64,000 nucleotides of DNA. Source: Sipunculus nudus (taxonomy: Eukaryota > Annelida > Sipuncula > Golfingiida > Sipunculidae). The translations under genes and the position numbers were made by a program. The notes below the pieces were generated by a model. It saw nothing but the letters and a program-made list of their open reading frames with translations. It was not told the origin of the DNA and searched no databases. The stretch lies in the NCBI GenBank assembly GCA_026874595.1, contig CM049310.1:38693558-38757557 (forward strand), in the 5' to 3' direction. Of the stretch, positions 47,820 to 60,500 are shown one piece after another (the stretch's first letter is position 1; each line of letters opens with the position of its first letter).

Positions 47820-50550
47820 ATGTTAGTACTGTCACTGCTTTTTTGGGGTTGCTGGTTTCACTTTTGGTGTACTGGTGTTTCTGCCGTCGACGAGCAGGGC
47901 TGCCGCCTGGTCCAGTAAGGCTGCCGTTCATTGGATCATCTCATGTTTATATTGGTGACACCAGGAGCAATCGAAGGGAGCTGCGAAAGCTGTATGGGGA
48001 TGTGTCTGCTGTTTATTACGGAGAGACACTTGTTATTATACTGAATGGAGTCAAAACTATTAAGGATACTTTGAAACAGATGGTATTTATTGGAAGACCG
48101 CCTTCTTTTGTGAGAGATGAAATATGCCAGTAAAGAAGTAGGGTTGAACGAAAAATTAAAACACTGTTAGTTTCATCTGATATTCATATCCACATAACTT
48201 TTTTTATTGTTTAACAATGTTTGCTTTTTATTAATATCAATTTATAATGAATGACCGTTCATTGATGGTTGATTACATAATACATACTACCTTTATTTAA
48301 ACTATGACAATTCACGTAAGCAAATACTAGATGCGATTCTTTCTCGGATTAGATTTTATTCTGTAACTCAAATATGCATCTGTTATATATCATTCTTTAG
48401 CAATGGAACTTTTTATCAAAATATTATGAAAAAAATATATATCTTAATTTTATTCAGTTGTGGAAGGATAATCCGTGAAACATGACATCCAGCCTACGAC
48501 TGTTTGGCCCACATGTAGGGGCGGGGGTGGGGGGGGGGGGTTTGCTTACCTAAAAAAAAATATAACAGAGACAACTTTCATAAGGAAACCCATCGGAAGA
48601 TACTCTTGAATGAATGTACCATTTTCTTGAACTAATATAAGTATATAAGGAAAAAAAACACAAACAAAAATTTTAGATTATTTGAGAAAAATAAACTAAA
48701 TGATGTTATAATATATTGTTTCCTCATCGCTTGATATGAAAAAATTATTATAAAAGAATCTTTCCAAATTATAGCTTCTTTCACTGTTTTGGTATAATGT
48801 CATAGTGAAACTATTTTTGAATGTGTATATATTGGTATCCCCTCTACTAATAACTAATTCAGTACCAAAAACGTTGACAGATATCTTACGTTAACGTAAA
48901 TAATTTAATAGTTAAAACTTTATGAACCTATTTCTTACATTTCGTGCGTTCTTTCATCTTTAGAATATAAAATAGTCCGAACTGGCGGGCTCTCCGGGGA
49001 AGGACATTGAAGGCGTTAAAGGAGTTTGGAATGGGCCGTACATTGATGGAGGGCCGGATATAAGAAGAGACTGACAGGTTTATCACGGAACTAGCCAAAT
49101 CTGACGGACAAGCCATCGATCAATGTACACTTCTAAAAAGCCTCACATTCAACGTCATATGTTCAGTCGTTATGGACAAACGTCTTTCACCCAATGACCA
49201 CAGCTTCCAGGAATATCTCGCCAAAATAACGTATATTCACAGCTCTGTACACGTTTTTGGTCTCCTTATGCTGTTTCCTTGGTTGAAGTATATCCCCGAT
49301 GACCTTTTCGAGTTTTACAAAGCTTAACACGTATACGACTCATTGGTTTCATTTCATGAAAATATTTGGCGGCAGCACAAGCAAACCAGAACGTTATTGG
49401 AACTACGTGACATCATGGACGTATTCACAGACGAGCATGCAGCATTATCAGAAAGCGGAAAAACTGAGTTTTCTAGGTGATTTTTTATGTTTAATATCCT
49501 GTATTGACTCTCATATCCGACTAATACCATATCATATAATTTAATATAATTTACGTAATTCAATATAGATATAAGAAAAAAAAGTATCATTAATTATTGT
49601 TAATGGGGGTTTCCGTCTCCATGTAATTTTTTAATGAACCCTGAATTTTATTACCCTACTAGAGATTTTGATCCTGCCAAACCAAAATCATATCGAACAC
49701 GAATAATGCTTTTGCAACTGATTAATCATAACTAATTTATAGATGTCATATTACTCTTGCGTTTCAACTATAAGCAGTGGTCAGATAATTTCATCCTAGT
49801 TTAATTTATGTGACAACATTCAATAATACAGGAAAACATAAAAAAAGTCGCATAATTTGATCCTTTAGACAGAATTTACCCACAGACATATTCCGAATGC
49901 TGCGTATAACAAGGCTGTTAAATCCTATATAATATATATCCACAGAGCGTGATGTCATTGCCACAACATACGAGATGGTGGCTGCCGGTACCGAGACCAC
50001 TTCCTCCACTTTAAGCTGAAGCATCGTGTTCCTGATGAGGCACCTGGACGTACAGCGTGAGCTACAGGAGGAAGTTGACCGTCACCTTGGTTACAATGGC
50101 GCCCCGACTAACAGCATGCGGCTACAAATGACCAAAATGGAGGCTTTTGTATTGGAGGTGCATGGAACTCTTTTAACATCTCAATTATGTGTTTCACATT
50201 TTGCTAAAGAAATACCGCTATAACAGCTGCGTATTTGAAAAACTGACCTATTGCCTAAACTACTTATCAAATATACCGTTTGTCCATTTGTCGCGTTGTA
50301 CATTGCAGGACGATGTGATATTATTAAACTTTAAATATGTTCATCGTTATATAATGAATTTTACCCGGGTAATTTCCTATATTGTACATCTAAATTATCC
50401 TTTTTATCTGAAGTGCCTCTGGCTTGGTGCAATTGTTCCGTTCGGACTGCCACATACAGCATACGAGGACTCCTCAATCAATGGCTACAGGATTCCAAAA
50501 GGAGCGACGGTTATAGCCAATCTTTATGTAGTGTTGTATGACCAGGAGGT

Positions 50551-50581
<31 letters not shown>

Positions 50582-51023
50582 AACAGTTTCGCCCGTGGCG
50601 CTTCCTGGCGGACGATGGCAAAACAACAGTGACCTCCCTTCCAATGTGGAATCATTCAGCACAGTTAAGTCAATTCCCGAAGAATTGTAAAATGTGTAAA
50701 TGTAATTGTTAACGTTTTTGGTCTTTCTTTTTATTTATGCTCTTTGTTTCCCCAATGTCATGGTTTGGCATTTACGATTTACGATTTAACTGTGTGATTA
50801 GCATCTGCCTGTTACTATAATTGTTTTTGTTTCAGGAAGAAGAGAATGTGTAGGCGCTTTATTGGCGAGAATGGAACTCTTCCTGATTGCCTGCTGCCTG
50901 ATTCAGAATTTTTCGTTTTTCCCGCCAGATGGGAGTGATCCGAATAAAATCGACGGCCATCTTGTATAAACATACATCCCGCAACCATACCAAGTACTTT
51001 TCAAACGTCGGAAACACGTTTAA
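47820..51023 (+). pseudogene. Cytochrome P450 pseudogene (CYP-C), sister of CYP-D
   Basis: All five exons are present by alignment with CYP-D: about 47820-48138, 48964-49476, 49946-50157, 50414-50664, 50836-51023. Damage is extensive. A 5-base insertion just after the ATG shifts the frame. TAA at 48131 and loss of the GTAAGG donor end exon 1. Exon 2 starts one base short and has TAA at 49061 and 49325. Exon 3 has TGA at 50017. The ExxR arginine is Trp (TGG at exon 4 codon 3). A run of 28 G replaces the IWGDPE segment. The exon 4 donor GTCAGT became TTAAGT, and TAA at 50967 truncates the C-terminus. I-helix AGTET and haem-loop REC are still legible. The promoter is separated by the pearl-like element. 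Confidence 0.95.
50551..50578 (+). repeat. G28 homopolymer in CYP-C exon 4
   Basis: 28 consecutive G where CYP-D has ATCTGGGGGGACCCAGAG, so an existing G6 run expanded at the expense of neighbouring codons. It is capable of quadruplex formation and prone to slippage or sequencing error. Confidence 0.95.
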
Positions 51024-51322
51024 AAAACAAAATATGTTTCACACAAAAAGAAAAGCAAACAAAGAATCAGTGAAATCATCACATTATTTTTATATCGTTC
51101 TATTATATCTTGCTTCAACATTAACCGTATAACTCTCATTTGATAACCTTGCTTTAAATTAAAGTTTGAGTGTTTTATTTTAATTTCACTATTTTATATA
51201 ACTATATAGATATGTTCATTGTGATTAATTAAAAAAAACATGACTTTGATATTTTATTTATTACAATCATTTGGTTAACTCCGTCAACTTTACGTTAAAG
51301 GTTTCTCGGTCTGTATATCAAC

Positions 51323-51978
51323 TACGCTCTTTACACAGCGCTTCAACTATAGGCCCACTGCCTATGTGGTAAGCGCTGTTTGTTATGACCTCGTATCCTG
51401 AATTGTAACACCAGAGGGGAGCACAGTATTTTTGTCCAATCAGATGAGACCTTGTGCTGGAAGACACGGCCAATCGAGAAATAAACGGAGCCAATCGTGC
51501 TCATTTCGTTTTGAGTGACAGCTCATCGTCCCGGTAATGGTCTGAACAGGCCACAGGCTCAGAGAGAATGTCCCTACACGTCGATTGCACAGGTCCTTGT
51601 TACATAGGATGCCCGGCCGGTACACCTCGCTGGCTGGTTTCAGTTCTGCAGACAACAGATACATGGCTACGCTAACACAGTCATACTGTCAGAATCGAAT
51701 CGGTCGATGATGCGAGAATGCAGAGGGAGCAATTAAAATTCGACCGTTAACTGTCTTCAAACGGCGCTTGAAGCGCAACTATGGGCGGAGCCAGGATGCA
51801 TGTCGAGTGTTTGTTTTTTGGCATCTGGTTGGCTGCTTGTCACATCATACGCACGTGTTTTTCAGCGGACAACGAACCGCCATCTGGTGTCTAAATATAT
51901 CATAAACGGTCAAAGCTGGCAGCGTGAAAATCAGTTGCTTCTTTAGAAGCGTAAGATTTCCGCTGCCTCGGGAGCGTA
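51323..51978 (-). mobile_element. 656 bp MITE, copy 2 (inverted relative to copy 1)
   Basis: Plus-strand ends are TACGCTCTTTACACAGCG and CTGCCTCGGGAGCGTA. It is the reverse-complement partner of 37845-38532, sharing nearly the whole body. It is flanked by a perfect 9-base duplication, TATATCAAC, at 51314-51322 and 51979-51987. No coding capacity. Confidence 0.92.
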
Positions 51979-52079
51979 TATATCAACACATTTATTTTTA
52001 TTTATATGAGTGCAGATGGTTAAAACAAGAACAATGATAATGATTGCAGACCCTAATTTTTTTTATAAACATTTTTCTT

Positions 52080-53560
52080 CTGCTTAAACTTTATTGCTTG
52101 CAGGAAATCGAAGATTTCTTAAAGCATGTTGTTCAGTGGCGTATGTCTGTTTGAGGGTATGTTTGTTTGTTTGCCAGTACTCTGCTGGCCACAATTTTTC
52201 AATAATCCTTTGAATCTTTCAAAGAGTCGATAGACAATTAAAAGCCCTGAATGCCTGTTCTTTGTGGTCAGCATAGGTCCAGGGTCAAGCTAATCGAAAA
52301 ACGTCGAAATGTTACTTTCATCATAACGTTATCAATATTGGCCTTATCTTCGCAAGCTTAGGCTCATTTTCACCCTCTTTAGCTCCTCGTTAAAATGAAC
52401 TGGTCATCTTGTTTCAACTTTGTGTCGCTTTGTCAGTATGTCTGTCTGGCTGTCAGCTGTCCTCAATTTCGACTTCTTTTTGGTTCTTGTGTCTTACGTA
52501 TAGCATTCTACAACGCACAATTTTCAGGAGTCATTTTGAAACTGATAAATCGAGTGTCTTGCACTAATATTCCGAATATAATTTTTCATTTTGGGAAAAC
52601 AGGCGCTAGTGGCCCTGCACTCGAAACACTACAACATATCATTTTCTTGCCATATCTCCAAAATTATAAATCTAAATTACATAAACCATAGCTTGTTTTC
52701 TTTTTCGAGGTCTTCTTCGTAACCTTATCAAGTTATTTGGTCTCACCCTTGTGTCACTTTGTCAGTATGTCTGTCTGTTTTTGAGCTGTTTTCAATTTCG
52801 CCTGCTTGCTGGTTCTTTAGTTTTACATATAGCATTCCACAGGCCAGTGTTTTGCAGGAATCCTTTTGAAACTGGTGCATCTTATGTCATACACAAATAT
52901 CTCAAAGGCCATTTTCATTTTCGGTATATGGCAGCCTGGGGGTGCTGCAATCGAACCATTATTTTATATAATTTTTGGCCACATCTCCAAAACTATAAAC
53001 CTAAATTTCATGAACGATAGCTTATATTCTTTCTCTTTGTCTCATTACTTGTTCATATAATCTGGTCTCAACTTTGTGTCCCTTTTTCAGTATGTCTGTC
53101 ACTTCAAAACACTTCAAAACGTTATTTTCCTTTGTCAATTCTGGAATTATGTTCACAAAACATGGCTCATTTTTCATCTTTGTCTTCTGCATAACTTGGT
53201 CTAGTCAACTGGTCTCCTCTTTTAAATTAAATCACTTTTTCACTATATCTTTCAGTTTGTCGGTTGTCCTCAACGTTATCTTCCCGCTGGTTCTTGCCTC
53301 TGTTATATAGAATTGTACAGGCCACAGTTTAGCAGAAATCACTTTCTAACTTAAGCTATATATGGCTCATTTTCTTCCTGTTCGTCTTCTTAATGAAATG
53401 ATTAAGTTTCTAGTCTTCCACTCTGTTTGTCTGTCAGTATGTCTGTTCGTTTGTCAGTTGTCCTAAATATCATCTGCTGCCTGGTTCTTGTCTCTGACAT
53501 ATAACGTTATACAGGCCAAAGTTTTGCAGGAATCACTTTGTGACTAACGCATAATGTATA
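52080..53560 (+). repeat. Degenerate tandem repeat, ~330 bp unit with GTCTGTCTG motif
   Basis: Four to five diverged units, each with TTTGTCAGTATGTCTGTCTG, then CAATTTCG, GGTTCTTGT, ACATATAGCATTCTACA and CAGGAATC. The same family fills 60130-61480 inside CYP-D intron 4; both stretches begin with GAAATCGAAGA. Short frames here (52395-53310) have no known domain. Confidence 0.75.
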
Positions 53561-54609
53561 TCGAAACGATATCTGAAAGTTGTATATATAATTTTTAAAT
53601 AGGTCAAAATTCATGGTAAAGTTCACCATAACACGTCAAAATTATAAAAAATGATTATGTCAGAAGTACCTGCCTCATATCATATTTGTATTGTATGACA
53701 AGAAAATTGCTTGTAATATGTAACGAAGAGATTTAACAGAGTTTAGTTTTTATATCCCGACATATCTTCATATAACTTTATACAAAATGGAAGGATATAC
53801 TTCATTTTTGTCCAGTAGTAAAAAAAGGCCTGAAGAAGATGGTCAGGTAAATAGTTATTGTGTGATAGATGAAATGCATAGTGCCGGGAGAGAATTGTTC
53901 TTCAAATGAACTTTTTTGAAAATCGTGGATAGCGGGTTTTGTCTTCAGATCCACGAGTTTTAGTGGCTGCTGGAAAGTTAAGTTTCATTTTCAAATGTTA
54001 AAGTGACATGAAAAACGTTACAATAAGCCAATTTTTCTGCTATTCATAGCGTAGTTTGGTTCTTACATAGCAAAGACAGTTGTGAGAAGAAGAATAAAGT
54101 TCATCTAATACTGACACATTGTGTTGAAGATTGATTAAACTTTTTATCATTGCATTTACAATATGAAGAAATCGATGAAATACCATCCTTACACATGTTT
54201 AAAAACACAAGCATTTCTGTAATTTCGGGTGCACGCTGATAGAACATCCGTTATCCTTGTGTCCAACAGTTCGGGATTACAGAATATGCATTGGTTGGGT
54301 TTCATTACCCCCAGTTTACGGGAACGAGAAACTTATCATTATGACCATTTACAACGCATCGTCAGATAGGGTTCATATTTTTTTTTTAACCGTTGACCAA
54401 TCGGAGACATAATGTCTGTCTGCTGGTTCGGATCTGAATAGCTCGCAATCAATAAACATGGTTTTATGTTTGTGAAACAGTATCATAAAAGCAATTTATA
54501 AAATATGAAATGCACAGACTATTTAGTGGAAATATAAATAAAATAGAGTACCAAAAGTAGAATAGATAAATTGAAGTTAACACAGTGCAGTTTAATGTAA
54601 TATCCTGTT

Positions 54610-57408
54610 ATCCTCAAGTCTACAAGAGGTTAATCAAATACGTGAACTGTGCTATATCAGAAACTTTGATCTCTATCACTCATAACTTATGCTGTTTTTA
54701 AGCATCCAGACCTTGACCTGTATTAGCACTGAGATAACTCTCTCTAAATACTACCTGCTACATGAGAACACCTATGAATCGGGTAAATCCGGGATAGACT
54801 AATCATGCCACACGAACGTATGTTTAATATCAGCCGTTAAGGCTATATTTCCTATTGGGATGTTAACTTTAACTATTCTAACTATGCAAGGCGGCATATA
54901 AATGTTTTGAGTCTGAAAGTGCAGCGCATTTCTCTTTCCTTTCGTGCTGGAACAAGGTTGTTCGCGTAGTAACTCACGAGTCCCATGTCGCCCCGTCCCT
55001 TAAACAGATAACAGAAGGAAACAAATACATCTAAAGGATATATAAACTCAATCAGCACATTAAGTAGCCTCCCTAAAATACCAGAAATTTTTTTTATTAA
55101 TTTGATTTCATTTATATGTGTTCAAGGAAAACTTTATTGAGTTTATTTATGGTTACTGATTTTAAGGTTAGGGTAAGGGTTATATGAACCCTTGTGAGTT
55201 AAACATATTTAACAACTTAACACTTGTTTGTATTTTATCTTGAAGGAAATCTTATTTTTTATGGTGACGGTTAATGGTTTGGGCTAGGATTACATAATCC
55301 CGGGTATACCGATCGGGGAAAACAACTTGTTGCTTTGTGTCATGTCTCCAGGAAAATCAGCCATGACACTCCAATATAGGCCTACGTTGGGTCGCTGTTG
55401 CCCCATTTCGGGTCTCATCATATTAAGCCCGCTCCAAATGCTTGCAAATAAATCGACCATAATCTTAATCCTGTGTAGAGATTCATGCCCTAAGGATTTA
55501 AGATCTAGGTCTCATTCTATTGCCTATCTATATGTTTCGCATGTGAAAGCGATACTCTCGCTAAGTAACGAGATAAATTTCGTTTGGGAAGGACATAGGC
55601 CTACTTTCGCAAGGGAACCAGATAAAAATAATTTCTGTGTCCTATACGAGCTGTTAGCTCAGGCTGTAAGCTATAATGCTTATGAGGGGCATTTGGTATA
55701 ATGTTTCTTTGGTTATACGCGCCCATTCACATGGGTTAACTAGAAAAATCCTGATTTGACGACCAGTTCTCTAGACAGGAAACAAGAAATTCGCATGGTA
55801 ATTACAGGCAGAGTACCAAAGCTACCCCGTTCATGTAACATCAGTCTACACTGGTTATTCACATATGCAAGCAATTTGATCGTAGCCATGTATCCGTTGC
55901 CAGCAAAACTTATACTAGCAGGTCGAAGATGTTGATGTTGTGTGTTGATGTATTTCTTTTTGACTGGCATATCTCACCGGCCCGGCAGCTGGAGTGCATA
56001 GGCCTCAAAGGCAGTTGATAAATTGTAACACGTTTTTTTCTGGCGTGTGCCGGCTCGATATAGCATGTATGCACACATCTCGATGTCAAATTAAACATAG
56101 GCCGTGTCCGCACTAGCAAATAATCCGCATCGTGAATCGGTTTACTCTGTCCGCACTAGGCCACTAATCCGCATCAGTTCGGTTTACTGTAGTCCGCTTG
56201 AAAGGCGGTCTACAGTAGTCCGGTTTACTTTAGTCCGGTTTACAGTAAACCGGTTTATAGTGCGTACAGGCAAGACCGCTTCTAGTCCGAATAAGGCCTG
56301 TTTTAGCGAACGGCCTTGACCGCTACCTTTGGCCTTTCCCGCGAAATAACTTTTAAAATCATTCTGCACAGACACTGTGTCAACTCTCATTAGTGTAAAG
56401 ATGAATCAGAATCATGATAAAAAGAACAAGGCGGACTACTTCGAGACTAAAGTAAACCGGTTTATTATAATCCGGTTTAGATGCGGACCAAGTGCGGATA
56501 CGGCCATACTTACAGGCGCGGCGTGTCAAAATCGTTTGGCTCAGTGAGTGTTCATATTATAATGCAATTAACATCAAGTGCTAAGTCTGCTTAAAATGCC
56601 GTAGAAAGAACTTCCAAAACGCAGACGTCAAACATTGGTAAAACTGTCACCCTCAGTGTCATACTGACACTTGTGTTTGTTTCGCGTGGTGTATTGATGG
56701 ACGATGATTGGGGTTGTGCCATGCCTCCGTGAGCGTAGCGCAAGAAGGCTTGAAACCATGCTAAAGAGGCCCGACTACCCGCAGCCACAGGTCCTTTTGC
56801 ACGCGGGTTCCCGGGTAAATGTATCAAATTTGCTCTACTCAGTCCTCGCTTCCGTTTTGCTTGCAACGCATATGGTTACGATAAAACAGTCTTAATGTCA
56901 CAAAAGGTCGATGACGCAGGAAGAAAGTGGAATATGACCTATTATTTGATAAGGGTAGCCGGCGCATAGGTTGAGTGCACGAGTAAATACAATAGTTAGA
57001 GAATTTAAGAACAGTGTAAACAAACACCGCGTTATTGTAAATTCTCACTCTGAGAGATTTTAGACTTGCATCTAAAAGAGTATTGATTCGCTATAGAGAT
57101 AATGACACATGTCCGGTTTGCATTATGACCTAAAAAATAATTTTAATTTTGATTAAAGTGAACCTTGGTAAGCAAACCAATTAAAATGTATGCTAATAGC
57201 ACCATAGCACGAAACAAAGATGATAATGTTTACATAAATACATGTATACATGAACGCCAAATTCCACAGCTGCCAGTAAAGCGTGTTAGTGCATGATATA
57301 TGGTTAGTTCAAATGCCAACATGCCAGGGCCGTTTTTATTATGTGCACTTAGAACAAAAATAAAAAAAAAAGCTCTCATATTGCAAGACATAATCCGTGC
57401 ATGCAGCC
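54610..57408. repeat. 5' flank of CYP-D, partner of the CYP-C flank
   Basis: Bases 54610-55080 and 57155-57408 pair with the CYP-C flank (see 41600-43955). Between them I see one MITE (56100-56505) and a frame at 55327-55701 with no recognisable domain. There is no gene call. Upstream, 53560-54610 holds nothing recognised. Confidence 0.7.
56100..56505. mobile_element. 406 bp MITE with 15 bp terminal inverted repeats
   Basis: The left end GGCCGTGTCCGCACT and the right end AGTGCGGATACGGCC are inverted repeats with one mismatch in 15. The interior has many CCGGTTTA/TAAACCGG subterminal motifs. The flanking bases are ATA on both sides, a possible 3 bp target duplication that would suit a Harbinger-type element. 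Non-coding. Confidence 0.8.
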
Positions 57409-57416
57409 TTTAAATA
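57409..57416 (+). promoter_or_regulatory. TATA-like box of CYP-D
   Basis: TTTAAATA 93 bases before the start codon, conserved in the CYP-C flank. Confidence 0.45.
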
Positions 57417-57508
57417 ACTACAGATGCTCCTTGTGGGATACACCTCGGATATAGGCCTACAAGTCACGTATCTGTCCGGTGGGTTATCACACAATTCGTT
57501 TGGCCGCC

Positions 57509-60500
57509 ATGTTAGTCACTGCTTTTTTGGGGTTGTTGGTTTCACTTTTGGTGTACGGGTGTTTCTGTCGTCGTTCAGCAGGGCTACCGCCTGGACCAGT
57601 CAGGCTGCCGTTCATTGGATCACCTCATGTTTATATGGGTGACCCCCGGAGCAATCTTAAGAAGCTAAATATGCTGTATGGGGATGTGTCTGCTGTTTAT
57701 TACGGAGAGACACTTGTTATTGTACTGAATGGAGTCAAAACTATTAAGGATACTTTTAAACAGATGGTGTTTACTGGAAGACCGCCGTCTTTTTTGAGAG
57801 ATGAAATGTGCCAGAAAAAAGGTAAGGTTCAAAAAGGTTACAAAAATATAATGGAGACAGTTTTCATAAAGAGAACTTTAACAACACATAGGAAAATACC
57901 CTTGAATGAATGAAACATGTACTTGCACTTGTATTTAGGGAAGAAAACTAATAATTAACCATAAACAACGATTAATTGATATTGCAATGAACAGTTTACT
58001 CGTCGAATGATATGCTGTCACAAATATTTAAGAATCTTTTCAAGTTCTAGCTGCTTCTCATTTTATGAATTTATATCATATTGTATATATCTTTGAATGT
58101 GAATATTAGTATCTCGTCAATGAATAACTTATTCACAACTAAATGTATTGTCAAATATCTCAGGTTAAAGTTAATAGTTTAATAGTAAACACTTTACAAA
58201 CATGTTAATAATATATTTTTTATATATTCTTTCATTCTTAGGGATAGCAAATAGTCCAAATTGGCGGGCTCTCCGGAGAAGGACACTGAAAGCGCTAAAG
58301 GATTTAGGAATGGGCCGTACATTGATGGAGGGCCGGATATTAGAAGAGACTAACAGGTTCATCACGGAACTAACCAAATCTGATGGACAAGCCATCGATC
58401 CAAGTACACTTCTAAACAGCCTCACATTCAACGTCATATGTTCAATCGTAATGGATAAACGACTTTCACCAAATGACCAAAGCTTCCACGACTACTTGAC
58501 CAAAACCACGTATATTCACAGCTCTATAAAAGTTTTTGGTCTCCTTATCCTGTTTCCTTGGTTGAAGTATATCCCTGGTGACCTGTTGGAGTTTTATAAA
58601 GCTAAACGTGTATACGACTCATTGATTTCATTTCATGAGAGTACTTGGCGGCATCACAAGCAAACCAGAACGCTACAGGAACCACGTGATGTCATGGACT
58701 TATTCATAGACGAACAGGCGGCCTTATCAGAAAGTGGACAATTGGAGTTTCTCGGTGATTTGTTTATGTTTATTAACCTGATGATCGGGTACTCTAACTG
58801 CTTATTTCTGACTGATATATTATCTCATAATTTCTTAACGTTCAACATAGATATAATATAACGTGGTCTAATTGTATATATTTAATGGCGATTTCTGTAT
58901 CCTTGTGCTTTACATTTAATGTACACACCATTGAGTGCCCTACTAGAGAATTTCATCCTGTCTAACCAAAATCTTACCTGACCTGAGTAATGTTACTGCA
59001 ACTGATTTATTATCAAATTAATGTTATCTTCGATATTAATATTGCATTGAACTATAGGCAGTGACCGGAACAGGTCATTGAATATCTGAGTGATTCACCA
59101 TTCTGTGATACAGTAAAATATTATAAACTATTGCTTTGCTTTGTTCCTTCAGACAGAATTTACCGACAAATATCCCCGGCTGAAATCATATTCCGGATGC
59201 TGCGTATTACAAAGGATTGTTTTTGCCTTTTTAAAGCATATAAAATATACTCGCAGATAGTGATTTCGTTACCACAACTCGCGATATGGTGGCTGCTGGT
59301 ACGGAGACCACTGCCTCAACTTTAAGCTGATGGGGCATCGTGTTCCTGATGAGGCACCCGGAAGTACAACGTGAGCTCCAAGCGGAAGTGGACCGTCACC
59401 TTGGTTACAATGGCGTCCCGACTTACAGCATGCGGCTTCAAATGACCAAGATGGAGGCTTTTATTTTAGAGGTGCGGGGAACCGTTTTACATTTTAAGAA
59501 TATGTGGCTCATTTGGTTAAAAAGTAACTCTGAGTATTAGAAAAACAACTTATTTCCCAAACTGTTAAAGAAATATACCGTTTATCCATCTTTCGCATAA
59601 TACCATGCTGGATGATTTGACTATATCAAAATTTTAATATGTTTGTCATTATATAACCTAAAATGTTACTCGGGTAATGTTCTATATTGTATATCTGAAG
59701 TATTCTTTTTTATCTGAAGTGCCTCCTTTGTCATCATATAACCTAAAATGTTACTCGGGTAACGTCCTATATTGTATATCTAAAAATTTCTTTTTATCTG
59801 AAGTGCCTCCGGCTTGGTGCAGTTGTTCCTTTCGGACTGCCACATACAGCGTACGAGGACTCCTTTATTAATGGCTACAGGATTCCAAAAGGAGCGACGA
59901 TTATAGCCAATCTCTATGGAGTGTTATATAACCAAGAGATCTGGGGGGACCCAGAGCAGTTCCGCCCATGGCGCTTCCTAGCGGACGATGGCAAAATCAA
60001 CAGTGACCTCGCTTCCAATGTGGTATCATTCAGCGCAGGTCAGTTAATTCGCGACGAATTATAAAATGTGTAAATGTAATTGTTAACGTTCTTAAATCAT
60101 ATTTCACGTCAGGTTTTACTGTAATTCCCTGAAGGAAATCGAAGAATTTTGCATGCATGTAAGTCAGTTTGAATTGTTTAAATGTTGTTTTAATTGTTTG
60201 TCCCTACTCTACTGGCCACATTTTGCACCAATCGCTTTCGATCGACTGACAATCAAAAGTCATGGAATCCTATTGATTTGGGTCAATTTAAGTCAAAGGT
60301 CAAGGTCCAAGTTATCGAAAAAGTCAACATATTATTTTCGTCATAACTTCGTCAAATAGAGGCTTGTCTACATTCACAATAGCACATTTGGTTCCTCTTT
60401 GCTCTCTCCATAAGATGGTCTCAGGTGTATCAGTTTGTCAGTAGTTGTCAAATTCGACCCCCTGCTTGTTCTTACGTTTGACATATGGCATTCTACAGGC

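Noticed and set aside
55327-55701. 124-codon open frame
   Set aside because: There is no recognisable domain and no homologous frame in the duplicated partner. It lies in the repeat-rich 5' flank of CYP-D.
59328-59330. TGA in CYP-D as a selenocysteine codon
   Set aside because: P450s have no selenocysteine at this site, the residue is an inserted or Trp position, and I see no reason to expect a SECIS element. A stop, polymorphism or error is more likely.
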